The notes under the pieces are model-generated. The model did not search any database. It was not told where the DNA came from and was given only the letters and a program-made list of their open reading frames with translations. A stretch of DNA of 64,000 bases from Austropuccinia psidii (lineage: Eukaryota > Basidiomycota > Pucciniomycetes > Pucciniales > Sphaerophragmiaceae), in assembly GCA_023105745.1 (NCBI GenBank), contig JALGQZ010000011.1, forward strand, positions 35,597,094 through 35,661,093. The letters are read 5' to 3'. Below, in pieces: positions 49,827 to 61,079 of the stretch; position 1 is the stretch's first letter; each line of letters opens with the position of its first letter. A program made the translations under genes and the position numbers.

Positions 49827-50620
49827 ATTAAAGAAGAAGAAGCACTGAATAATATGAAGTACCTACCCTATTTGGACTTAGAATATCTAAATAAGCAATT
49901 TTTTCAAGATAATGAGAGAACAAAATTCAATGAAGAAATATTTGGCCCTCCTGTAGCATATATTACAAGAAATTTAGGGTATACTGAGATTCTTAAGCTT
50001 CTAAAAGAAGAAGAATATGAATAAAAAACTGATAATCCTAGCTCCAACCAACAAGAGAAAAATTCAACTAAAATAAAGGAATCCTCCTTTTCAACTACAG
50101 AAGAACATCAATTAACAAAAACTAGAATTCAAAGGAATACTTCTGACATATTTTGTCAAGGCCCAAATACAGAGAAAATGGGAATTCATGAAGACTCACT
50201 TACCTCACACCAACACTCTGATAAAGAAAATACCAAGTTAAACCTGGGAACAAAATATTTTCCCTTGGAAAAAGTCAAAGAAAGCCAAAGAGAGTTAAAT
50301 AAAGAAATTAGTGAGGAAATAAGTAAAAGACAGAAAAAGCAACATAAAGAATCTTTGTCAATACTAACAAAGATGAAAGAACTTGAAATAGATGGAGTGC
50401 TACTTACAGAAGACTGATTTACCTGGGAAGGCTATACCAATTGGCAACCTTTAACAAATAAAAATTGCAACGTGGAACTTCACAAAATACCAGAAGGGGA
50501 TCATCAATGCTCAACCCAGCATGTAAATTGGCTGGAAGAAATAAAGAAGCTACAAAATTAAAAAACATCAAGTAACAAAGAGAAACCCACCAAAGAAGAA
50601 AGGTAATTCCTTTGGATAAG
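49827..50620 (+). pseudogene. Retrotransposon internal coding relic, continued
   Basis: Reads KEEEALNNMKYLPYLDLEYL then NKQFFQDNERTKFNEEIFG with no stop to 50,024, then resumes with isolated stops to about 50,417 (ending KMKELEIDGVLLTED) and to about 50,560. Polar, Lys/Glu-rich, helix-prone. No family is recognised; by position it follows the protease-like segment. Only mild decay compared with the other relics. Confidence 0.45.
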
Positions 50621-50887
50621 AAATAATAAAAAGTTAAAGGTCAGATTTAAACATCAAGGCCTAGGAGAATAGAAAAAATTAACTCAATATATGGAATGGG
50701 TGAAAATACCAACCAAAATTATAAAGGAATAGAAATTAAAGAAAAAAAAGGTAAAACCAGGCCCAAGAAAAAAAAGCTAATTAATCATAAAGAAGATAAT
50801 AAAAATCTTGATCCTACAAGAAAGGTAAAATTCAAGTATTAGGCTGGAAAAATAATCCCATAAATATTGTTTAAATAACCATAAAAG

Positions 50888-51133
50888 ATGAGACTGACAC
50901 TTATACTTTTTTTTGTACCAGTATCTTACACTTATATAGTTCAATTCTTACCAGATTTATTATTTAATCATAAAAACCACTATTGTTATATTGATCTTAA
51001 GGGCTTAGAGAAAGGGAATTATACAGTGAATATAATTCAATATATATATATATATATTATTAAAAAAATTCTGGAATATATATCTAAGCTTTTTTATCCA
51101 CTTATCTTTATGAAAAAAACAATATTTTTTTGA
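50888..51133 (+). CDS. Small hypothetical ORF with signal-peptide-like start
   Basis: 81 codons from ATG: MRLTLILFFVPVSYTYIVQF at the N-terminus resembles a secretory signal or membrane anchor. The C-terminal half is Ile/Tyr-rich and partly encoded by a (TA)n tract at about 51,040-51,057, so the 3' part is suspect. Lies inside the LTR retrotransposon after the gag/protease relics, where an envelope-like gene would sit, but there is no evidence that it is one. May be chance. Confidence 0.2.
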   Translation: MRLTLILFFVPVSYTYIVQFLPDLLFNHKNHYCYIDLKGLEKGNYTVNIIQYIYIYIIKKILEYISKLFYPLIFMKKTIFF

Positions 51134-51805
51134 GATTTTAATCCATTTTTTACTTCCTATTTTTATTTTTATTTCTCTAATTATTCACTTATATTCCATT
51201 ATTTATTCATTTTTTTATTTTTTACTTTTTTCTGAATTTTGTTTATGACAAAAAAACTCAATCACTTACATGAAAAGGATAATGTGTGAATTATTTTAGG
51301 GGTCCTCAATTCCATTCATTTAGATAGTAGAACTAACCAGTAAAATAAAGAAAATACCAAAGAGTATAATGTCTTACTCTTTTAAGCCTTGGATTGAAAA
51401 TGAAGCAAAGCACACACGCTAAAACCAAAAAAATAAGTTTCTAAAAAAAAGAATATATACATATAGAAATCTCAATAAAGTAAAAGAAGAAAGAAGGAGA
51501 TTCAGGTCCCACTTTGTAACTAAAAATAAGCCCGAAAATGCAAGGACTAACTTAATTAGGTAACAATGACAGTTCTGTTTCTTCAACTAGGATTCTACTT
51601 CATAATGATATTATATAAGTTTATGTAAAAAAACTACTTACTCCAACATTTTGCTATACAATTACATAACCATATGCAATGACAAACATAAACAACAAAA
51701 GTATGTATGATTTGACAAAAACTCTGAAGTTTCATGGAAATTCTCATAGAAGTCACCAAGATAACACCAAAAAATCCAATTGGATACCACATAAATTTGA
51801 TTGAA

Positions 51806-52096
51806 TCATTCCTTGATTTGACGTTGTAAAGCCGGAGGAAAAGCAGAAATAAGGAAAGGTTCATAAGGAGGTGGAGGATTAAGGATAGGAAAAGAAATTT
51901 GGAGGCTATCAACCACAGAAGGAATTGGATTGCCAAAAATGGAAGTGATTTTGGATAAAGTTGGCTCATGGATGCCATTGGTACAAGATGGGGAAGAAAT
52001 GGATGGATGCGGCAGTTTATTAATGAAAGAATTCAAGAACAATTGAACAAGAGCTGACTTAGGAAAGAAGGAATTAGGAGGAGTAGCAAGAAGCAT
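51806..52096 (-). CDS. Antisense proline-rich hypothetical ORF
   Basis: 96 codons from an ATG at 52,096 to a stop at 51,806, antisense to the retrotransposon. Composition is protein-like: MLLATPPNSFFPKSALVQLF at the start, PHPSISSPSCTNGIHEP in the middle and ILNPPPPYEPF near the end; the PPPY is a PPxY-type motif. No stop in a region where chance frames are short. It may be an exon of a larger gene captured by the element, or the C-terminal part of an antisense accessory protein. No family recognised. Confidence 0.35.
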   Translation of the reverse strand: MLLATPPNSFFPKSALVQLFLNSFINKLPHPSISSPSCTNGIHEPTLSKITSIFGNPIPSVVDSLQISFPILNPPPPYEPFLISAFPPALQRQIKE

Positions 52097-53359
52097 TTTT
52101 GAGTCTGTATTTTCAAATTGAACACAATTGATCGTATAACAAATCCCACCCTAAAAAAAATGACTCTTGACCATTCTATGATATATTAATAATAAATACT
52201 ATGGTTGGCATTACAACTGAAATAAATAACTAGAAATAAAAAGAGATCTTTATAAATAACTGAACATATTTATAAATTAAAGTAAAAAATAAGAAAAGAA
52301 GAAGACTCACCACGAAAGACCCATGCATGCAACAGCATAGAATCCTAAAACCTGCCAATAGAACCAAATTGAAAAAAAACCAAAAAAAGGAAATAGCCAT
52401 GCAAGATAAAGGCACACTGGAAGAAATTGGATACAGAAGGGGTTGAAGATTTGAATTATTAAACAAAGGATAAGGAATGGTGTCTAATTAAGAAAGAGAA
52501 GAAACCAGACTCATGGAGCAAAGAAATTAAAAAATTAACTTTAATTGAAAAAACAGAGTATATATATAAATTGATCAAGTTAAAAAAAGAAAAAAAGAAA
52601 AAAATAAAGTAATTAACAAATAAAAAAAAGAAGAAAGATGTTGAAAATGGAAAGAGTATAGTATTAAAAATGTGATTATGCAGGCAGGAAAGAGAAAAAC
52701 CCATGGGTGAAAAACAAAGACTAAATACTTCAAATTCAAAGTATTTGCACAGGCTCACTTCAGAAAAAAATAAATAAAAAAATCAAAAAACAAAAAAATA
52801 AAAATTATGTTTAATATAAATAAATAAACAAAAAATAATGATAAAATGGTTTTTTTGAGAAAAAAAGCATTTATTTCATCTATACTATTTTATTTATACT
52901 ATTTTATTTCTACTATTTTCTTTCATGAGTATATTTTTTTATTATTACCTTCATTATAGTGATTTTTATATATATATTAATTATTAAATATTTGTATTAT
53001 TATGATATTATACAAACTGAATAATTATTATTTCATTATTAATCCTCACTTTATATAATCTACATTAAACATTATAAATCACTTAAACATTTTATTTTCA
53101 CTTTTTTTTAGAAAATTTAAATTATAAATAGTATCATCTTTATGACTATATTATTTTGATTGGTTCTCTCAAGTGGAATTATTTTATCAATATAAATTGT
53201 ATATATATAAATAATATTTATTATGTACTTCATATGATACTTATACTCTTATGGGGATTATTTTATTATTATTATATCCTTGTTTTAATTATATCATAAG
53301 CTCTTATTGTTAAAAAAAACCAACTTATACTATACTATACTATGTCATTTTGTTTTTAG

Positions 53360-53390
<31 letters not shown>

Positions 53391-53550
53391 GTTATGTTAA
53401 TGATAATTATTTTCTTAATTTTTGGTACTTTTTATTCATTTCAAATATGAGTCATAATATTATATTGAATATTATTATAGATCCTATAATATATCATTAT
53501 TATGGTTCAAAAAAACAGAAAATATAAGAAAAAAAGAAAGGAAAAGAAAG
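52097..53550. other. AT-rich interior of retrotransposon
   Basis: Contains an A+G-rich strand at 52,500-52,830, and an (AT)n tract at about 53,360-53,386. A chance 99-codon minus frame at 52,459-52,758 is Phe/Leu/Ser-rich. No integrase or other domain recognised. Confidence 0.45.
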
Positions 53551-53757
53551 CGAATTTCTAGTTCTTTCTATCCATTATTACAAAGGAGGTGGGGAATATG
53601 GCATAAGTATTAAATGAAGAGGGGGTACCCAATGATTTGATAATAATGAATAAAAATGTAGTTTAGATTTTTCATGAAGGGGATCACATGGGAATCAATT
53701 TTAATGAAAGTATATGAGGGGAATCAACAATAGTAAGATATAATGAAAAAATCAAGA

Positions 53758-54085
53758 CAAGGGCCTGAGTATGACCTTACACTGCATTATCAAAGGTCCT
53801 TGATAAGAACTTAAATTTTCAAAAAAACCTTTTTTTTGATCTATCATTAACCAAAATTACCTCAAGAAATGGTCCTGAATAAGACTTAAACTGTCTAAAT
53901 TAGTTTTTATATTTTCATCAAGAAACTTCAAGAATCCAAGGAAAGGTCCTTGATAAGATCTTAAGCTATCTAACTAATTTTTTTCATTATATTTCTTCAA
54001 AATCAAGACCAAAGAAATGATCCTGAGTAGGATCTTGAACTGCATCATCAATGTTTCTGGACAGGACCTTGAACTGTACCAATTT
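53758..54085 (+). repeat. Degenerate GGTCCTTGATAAGAT repeat, ~6 units
   Basis: A roughly 30-bp motif close to GGTCCT.GATAAGATCTTAAACTG recurs about six times (near 53,761, 53,797, 53,872, 53,944, 54,020 and 54,059), separated by variable T/A-rich linkers. Lies in the last part of the retrotransposon interior, before the purine-rich stretch at about 54,566-54,590 that precedes the 3' LTR. Confidence 0.6.
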
Positions 54086-54590
54086 ATTCTATTATTATTC
54101 ATTCATTTATTTGTTTGTTTTATGACAGAATCGGTTAAAATACTTAATTAAAAGGAGTTATTAGTATCTGGAAGAATTTTATAAAATGGAGAGGGAAGCT
54201 TCCCTCAAGAAGTATTTATAGTATTGGAAAAGAATTAATATAAATAAAAAAGCTGAAGAGACAAAGAAAATTGTATCAAGTAGAGAGGAAAGGAAGATTT
54301 AAAATTAACACAAAAGATCATCAACAGAATATTCCAAAGAATTAGACATTGATAAAGAAGATATAGAATACTTTCCATAATTAAAGAAGATCATGATAGA
54401 AATTAGAAGAAAGAAAAAACACAAGAAGAAGATATGAAGATTAAAAAATCAACAGTACAAGCCATAAATGTAAATTAAAAACTGAATTTATCAAAATAGA
54501 AAATTTGAAGGAAGGAAATTATCATTTATGAACCCAGGATAATGTACTTGAAACTGGAATGATAGGGAGAGCATTAAATACAGAGGCAAG

Positions 54591-56643
54591 TGTGGTATTC
54601 CATACCTTTTTTACCAGTTTCAAGAAATTTGTAGAAGAAAAGTTGGAAAATGAATCAAGACTTAGATGACTCATTTAGGAACTCACCACTCAGATGACAT
54701 TATTATAGTCACACAAAACCAATAATAAAATAAATAGTAATAGAAATGACCAAAATAATTCAATAATTCAATGAATAATAGAGGAATCCAAGTATTATGG
54801 AGTTATAAAAGAAAGATTACATACAAGGCTTACAGTAGCAACAATAGAAGCTTAAAGCATACAGAAAACACAAAATTACATGTGCAAAGTAACAGTGTAG
54901 CATTATATCCTACCTAAATCCGCGAGGAATATTATATTACTAAGAATAAAATAATCAAAAAGAAAGTTTATGCAGCACAACAATCACCTGAAAGTATTGA
55001 ATCCCACTTAATGCATGGAAAATCCACTAAAAACCTTGAATTGAATAACAATACAGGCACCAAAATAAGGTTATCCAATCCACATGCATGAGATCTGTAC
55101 ATGACACAGCCACAGGATCACTCATTTAAACTCAAATAAATTTCAACTAGCTTCATGAAAGAAAAATTCACGAAAATGTAAAGTACGCAGCAACTAAAGT
55201 AATTCAGAATTAAAGCTCAAGAGGATATCCCCACATTGCAAAGAATGATCACCTTGAATTAAATAAACCTTACAAAAGGATTATGCAAAGGATTATTCAC
55301 ATGACACCATCTTCATCCTTTTAATCACCAGAATTAATTCCTCAAGGCTGTGCAAGCTGACTAAAGAAGTGTAAAGGAGAAGTCATCTGATATTTTGATC
55401 AAAATACCCACCAAGAAAAAACCATCTAAGTATCAATTTTGGCCAAACAAATGGTGAACATATCTCAATAATATGACACCATTCTCAATCTTACCTACCA
55501 GAATTACTCCATCAAGGCTGAGAAATATTACTAATGAAGTGTGACAGATAAGTCATCTGAATTTTTTGTAAAGAAATCTACACCAGAAAAATCATTACAA
55601 GGACAAAAAACAAATATTTAAATGGAGAGCCCATGGGTACTTTTCACAACATAAAAGTAGGCCTATATCCCTAATTTTCTCATTTTAACCCATGAATGAA
55701 ATAAATTATATACCAAGAAGGAGAATAATTATTTTCCCTTAGTAGTAGGTTAATTTAAATATTATTATTATTAATATTACCTTACAATAATATTAGCTTA
55801 TAAGTAGCTGTAGCTAGCATTAGGTCTTCCTATATTATAAGTTCATCTATTAGTCAAATACTAATATTCAAAAATATACTTATATTATAATATTCTCACT
55901 AGAATAAAGGTTGTAATATTATCATTATAATGAAATTAAAGAGAAAATACACACTAGTAGTTTCATAACTGTTACTATCAGTATATCTTATTATTTATTA
56001 TAATCCCAACTATCATCAATTATTCCTATTATGAGTAGTAGCTTACTTATCAACCTTAACCAATTATTCTTTCAAGATTATAGTAGTATTGGAATCCATA
56101 GTCACTATTTCTTTATAGCTATCACTATTATTATTATCATCAAAAATATCTTCAATGTATTATCAATATTATTTATCATTTACAACTATTTAACAATTGA
56201 ACAAATTATCATATATAATTGCTATCACTATATATTCTCATATTAAGCTATTACCTATTAAGAGAATATTTTTAAAAAAAAGAAAAAGCTTAAATCACCA
56301 CTCAGAACTATTATATCTATTATTTATCTACTCAAGTATTATTTTATTATCTTGAAATCACCTAAAAATTTATTATTTGGAATTAGTATTATTGTATCAT
56401 TAGACTAATTATTGGATAGGTCTGATAAAGACCTCTGAAAAGTCTTCTCTGTTTGTAACAGCCACACTCTTAAATATTGATTTGTGATATCTGTAGGGAT
56501 ATTGTTTAGTATATTCAGAGGGGAAGCTGAAACATCATTAGCACCCTTGTTTGCAGGACTATTTCAGAAATTAAACACTGTTTACCTGTGATTCCCCCCT
56601 CATGGACTGCCTTATCAAATCCTTCACTGAAAGTAGTTCCACA
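54591..56643 (+). repeat. 3' LTR, full length
   Basis: 2,053 bp, TGTGG...CCACA ends. Matches the solo LTR at 22,389-24,493 along its whole length (inverted) and the 5' LTR for its first ~1.3 kb. The preceding GATAGGGAGAGCATTAAATA and CAGAGGCAAG are purine-rich, as expected of a polypurine tract. The 71-codon open frame at 56,031-56,246 is chance. Confidence 0.8.
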
Positions 56644-56647
56644 GTAA

Positions 56648-57050
56648 TTTAGTGGATTAAGTTCATCCTCTGCAGACTTTGAATAAACCATGCATGTATT
56701 TATTGATTTAATTTACACATTAGCGTGTTGAGAGGCCAATTAATTAGAAATGGAAATTAAGAAGTTTTTTTCAGAACTTACTGAGCCAGATTTAAAAAGT
56801 GTGTTGCACTTCTATAATTCATTAAGAATTATTTTTCCCACATTATCAGTTATGGCATGTAAGCATTTTTAAATTACTTAAGCAAATGCACCATTGGGGA
56901 TGAATTTTTCCTGTGGAAGGAAAATTGTGTCTTATTAATGAGCATCATTTTCTGCAATTAATGTAGAGAAATTGGAATTTCTCAAAAATTGGTCCTGAAA
57001 TTGGGGCTGTATCTACAAGAATAGTACTTAGTATTTAGTTTTTTTCTATT
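56648..57050 (+). pseudogene. hAT transposase relic, C-terminal dimerisation domain
   Basis: Reads FPHYQLWHV/LSVMACK..F near 56,838-56,870, then APLG.NFSCGRKIVSY..ASFSAINVEKLEFLKNW (about 56,888-56,993): the hAT C-terminal dimerisation block with its Phe-Ser-x-Gly-Arg core. It is the missing end of the relic at 43,700-45,537, in the same strand and separated by the LTR retrotransposon. Confidence 0.8.
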
Positions 57051-58179
57051 TTTGTTGAAACGAAAGCTATTAAAATGCCTCATTAGGTGCTCGGGACCCT
57101 GGAAATACCGTACTCCCTGTCTCCAAGCTTCAAAGGGGTCTTTGATAAAAAAGACTCAAAGGATCGGGTTTGGGAAACACCCTTAGTCTCAGTTCACATG
57201 GCTTAAATCAAAGGTTCAGCCAAAATTTTAGCCTTTGACATATGAAGTAGAAATACTGTTTTGTTGAAAACTTATGCTAACTTCACAAGACTTCAACCAT
57301 ATCTAATATGATTTATTAGATCAACATTGATTTTTTTGGGGCCAAATTCCAGATCCTTTATGAATATGCTAATAAAAGAAAGAATTTTTTTTGAAAAAAA
57401 GAAAACAGGACAGCTTGTAATATAGGAAAAAGAAAGGCTTAACAATTAAAGCCAAAAAAAGAAAAGAAAGGAAATAGATTAGGACATACCTGAAAATAAT
57501 CCAAGATGAAAAGAATTAACTCTTTAGCTTTGTGAGTGACGAAATTGGCACAAAAAAAGGGGTTATATTTTAATCACAAGAATAGAAAAAAATCATCAAG
57601 AAAAAGCCAATCATTTTGATTAATTTTATGAAGATAATCAACTGAAACAGGACAAAATCCCAGTATTTTTTAAAGATGAAATGTAAATATGAGCCAAATA
57701 TCAAAAAATTCATACTTATGAATAATTTCAAAGTTTCAAAGTTTTCAAAATAATGATTCAGAAGGAATTGCAACAAACTTTTGTTCTCAAATAGGATGTC
57801 ATTTGTGTGTATTGGAAGGATATTTCTTGGACCTGTTGTTTTCAAGAGCTTATAAGTTTGGATTTCTTCCTTCAAAATCGGAGTAACTGGAGAAATGAAC
57901 AGAAATATGGTAATTATTCAGAAAAAAATAAAGTTCAAGTCACTATTAAGTTCAGATTCCCATCTAAAACCATTTAAAATACCATCCACGTGATATATTC
58001 AACACAGAGAAAAAGGATTTATTATGTTTCAGTGAGATTGATTCAAAATTTAATTCTGTTAGATTCTTTTGATGATACATTATGCATTATTATTTTAAGA
58101 GATAAAGGTCTATAAATATAATAAAAACTATGAAATCCAGTCAAAAAGGAAAAAAATGAGTATCATTTTAAATAGAAAC
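57051..58179. other. Unassigned; GC bump at 57,070-57,230
   Basis: About 160 bp with higher G+C and several CpGs (GGTGCTCGGGACCCTGG, ATACCGTACTCCCTG) follows the hAT end; TCCCTG at 57,114-57,119 is a weak candidate for its right terminal repeat. The rest has only chance frames, such as 57,570-57,875 minus. Confidence 0.4.
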
Positions 58180-58456
58180 TAAACAGGCTCTGATTGATGC
58201 CCACTTATATTCAAGAGCTATTAATAACCTCAATGTTTCTAGAAGAAACATGTATTTAAGAATGGTTGTTAATCTTACAATGATTCTAAAGGTTAAATTA
58301 AAGAATAAAGATCTCAAAAATGGATTATCAATTACAATATTGTGTGAAGAAAAGTCAGAAGATTTCTTTGCTATTAAATCAATTAAAATGGGACAAGGAA
58401 AGTTAAGTGGGCCTATAACCTTTCTATCTGATTTATTTCAGTCTAAACTTTACTGA
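58180..58456 (+). pseudogene. Unrecognised coding-like stretch
   Basis: About 92 codons open to a TGA at 58,454-58,456, with protein-like composition (KQALIDAHLYSRAINNLNVS then RRNMYLRMVVNL, later EEKSEDFFAIKSIKMGQGK). First ATG at 58,250 gives 68 aa. No family recognised and no neighbours that help; it could be a transposon fragment. Confidence 0.25.
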
Positions 58457-61079
58457 AAGTGTGAAGTCACTTGATTCCAGAATCATCTGATAATTCAATA
58501 ATTATTTATGTGAAAGCTTTATCTTACTTTTTATAAACTACTACAGTATCAAAAAAATGTTTAACCAGCTTTAAGATATTGATCAGCTACGTAGAATTTG
58601 AATTTTGTCAATTATTTGGAATTGAAGCAGAAGAGAGACTATTCCAAACTTCTGGTTTCATAAAATATTGATTTAAGCCTTTAATTATATGGAAATTTAT
58701 TTGAAAATTAAGGAAGCTAGGAAATAATTGAAAGAGAAAAGTGAGTGACTGATATTGAATTCATCTTATTACTCAGAGAAATGAAATTTTAATATCTAAA
58801 ATTATCAATTCAAAAAAAGAAAAGCAGAAATTATATCAAAAACTGAGATTTAAAATGAAAATATTCTTTAAATAAAGAACAGAATGAGGATAAAAATAAA
58901 GAGAAATCAATTCCAAAATCATCTATTTGACAATTCTGCAAAACATATATCAAATTATGAATTATGAAAATTTATTGTCATCTTTTTTTTGGTTCATTAT
59001 ATGAGAAATAACTAGGTGAATTTCACTACTTTTATTGATTATCAATAACACAAAATCTGAAAGAAGAAATCTCTTATAGAATAAAGAAGTCTCTCAGTTA
59101 TCTTATGTTAAATTTTCACAGGCTTATAAATGTGATTATAGCTTAACAATATCAATTAATTTTTTATCTTTTGGCTTTCTTTATGAGATGAGATATGGAC
59201 CTTTATGCAAAATGAATTGTTCCATGTCTATGATTTATTTATGAATCAAAATAGTTTCTTGTGAAGCTTCTTAGGGTAAGTATGTAAGTAACCCATGAGG
59301 TGAAGAAGGAATTGAAAAAATATTCCTTAATAAAGCTATATTCCTGTAATTATGAACTATGAAAAGACTTGTACTTATCCACAGCTTGTGAAAAAGAGTT
59401 AAAATAGGACTCTTGGACACATCTTAATATACCTATGAAGAGGCTACAGAAATTAGTAATAGAAATGGAATTGTACTTTTGTAATGTTAAAATTTCATAC
59501 ATAAGATGCACATTTATTGACTTATATTTTATGAATGAAGAAAATTCATATCTATAAATAATTAGGTTTCTGAGAGTTAAGACACTAATTGAGGAAACTT
59601 CAATGAAAAAACTGTACAGGATTTAAGTGCTACATGAGCTGGAGATTTCATTTTTCACTTTCAGAAAAAACTCATTGAGAAAAAGCTGGAGATTTTGAAA
59701 TTATAATCTATTGAAATGTAATGTTTTCCAAAATAGGAAAACTTGGTATTATTATATATGACCAAAACAAGAGGAATTCAATAAGATCTTGAAAGGAGAA
59801 ATTAAATAATGTTAGTAAGATACATTCCAATAATCAGTTCTGTATTCGTCGGTTATTATTGAGTGAAGAATTTCCAACTATTCTAGCACTTTATCCTTGA
59901 GGAAATGGGGAAATATTATTAATATTGATTTGGATCTTAACAAGGTTTCTGATTGAATCATTGTGATTGGATTACCTTGATTGATTTGATAAATTTATAT
60001 TAAAATTACCTTTGAAGTATAATACAAGTGAGTTCATTTCTGTGATGTGCTAAAATAGATTTGAAGAAATCTTTGAGATTTCAAATGGGGAAATAAAAAT
60101 TTCGAGAGCTTTGAATTGGGTAGCTTTTGCATATTATGAGTCATTATTATTGAATTCTAGCTAATAAAGCTTATTAAATTAAATTTTTTTTGACTCCAAT
60201 TCTGATTTCCAGAAAATTGGTATCTCAGAAAAAATAGTTATCCAAATCAATTAATGAGACTGTGATAAGAGAGGGGAATACAATGATTTTTAGGTTATTT
60301 ATCTTCAAATATATTACAAGCTTCTTTTACTCATTAAGAAATAAGTTCCATTAATTAAACAGAAAGTCAGGTTACCTTTATGAGATAGTATTGTCTTTCT
60401 TTCGGAATGTTTATTCATGCATGAATTGATAGATTTGGATTCTGTACTCTCTATATCTGGTTCAATATATGATTATTTTACCAGGTCAAGGGGAAATTAA
60501 TTGGAAAGACCTCTGTGTTTCAAATTTTGTTTTCCTCCTAAAGAAGGAGTATGTGTTGTTTCAATGAAGCAGAAATATTGAAGCACAGGCCTTTCAATGA
60601 TTTGAAAAAGGTGGGTCACTCTAAGGATGTGGATATGAAAATTTGATTAAAGATAAAGAAATTTTCCTTGCATGGAAATTCGCTCAAGGTAATAATGTAT
60701 CAAAGGATAGTGTGTTGAAAGTTTTAGAATTGAAGATTATTTCAGAAGTTCTTGAAGTATAGAAAAATATATCATTTTACCAATAGAAAATATTTATCCA
60801 GAGAAATTGTCAGCCTGTGACTCAAAACCAGAGCACAAGCATGACAGCCAGAATACCATAAACCAATGGTAGAGAAAAATACCACCAAAACAGCTCAAAA
60901 GGTATCAGAAGAAAGAGGAATTTAACCTCTTTCCAAATATACAGATCCTGTAAAAATAGGACAAAGAATAAGACAGCTATCTCTTCTATAAGCATTTGTT
61001 GAGCATAAACCTTAATTTTCACCTCCCATCTAAGATCCAGAGAATGAGACTGAACCCCATGAAATGGGTGCTCAAATTG
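58457..61079. other. Unassigned AT-rich DNA
   Basis: No gene, RNA or clear repeat. A hydrophobic minus-strand frame at 60,822-61,022 probably belongs to the continuation of the inverted LTR-like copy on its right. Confidence 0.4.

Larger units (their letters stand above)
45534..56647 (+). mobile_element. 11.1-kb LTR retrotransposon inserted in hAT
   Basis: Direct LTR copies begin with TGTGGTATTCCATACC at 45,538 and 54,591; the right copy ends AGTTCCACA at 56,643. GTAC lies before the left LTR (45,534-45,537) and GTAA after the right one (56,644-56,647), a 4-bp duplication with one change, matching the GTAG pair of the solo LTR at 22.4-24.5 kb. The two halves of one hAT transposase lie exactly on the outer sides, which strongly supports these limits. 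The interior (46.9-54.6 kb) has gag/protease-like relics, other open frames and a nested LTR-like insertion; I see no reverse transcriptase, RNase H or integrase motif. Confidence 0.8.

Noticed and set aside
49101..49827. Several overlapping long frames on both strands in the GC-rich block
   Set aside because: They occur in many frames at once, are dominated by Pro/Gly/Trp/Lys from GGCC-type words, and lie in an LTR-like repeat.
48223..49851. AGCACTGAATA repeated at 48,223-48,233 and 49,841-49,851 as target duplication of the GC-rich insertion
   Set aside because: The repeat would put the flanking frames out of phase and gives no TG/CA ends; the TGTC...GACA limits at 48,246 and 49,826 keep phase.
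43052..57119. CAGGGA (43,052-43,057) and TCCCTG (57,114-57,119) as hAT terminal repeats
   Set aside because: Only 6 bp match and the 8-bp flanks do not agree; kept as a weak candidate only.
60822..61022. Hydrophobic minus-strand frame as a membrane protein
   Set aside because: It lies in or beside the inverted LTR-like arm and has no conserved topology or motif; hydrophobic chance frames are common in T-rich DNA.
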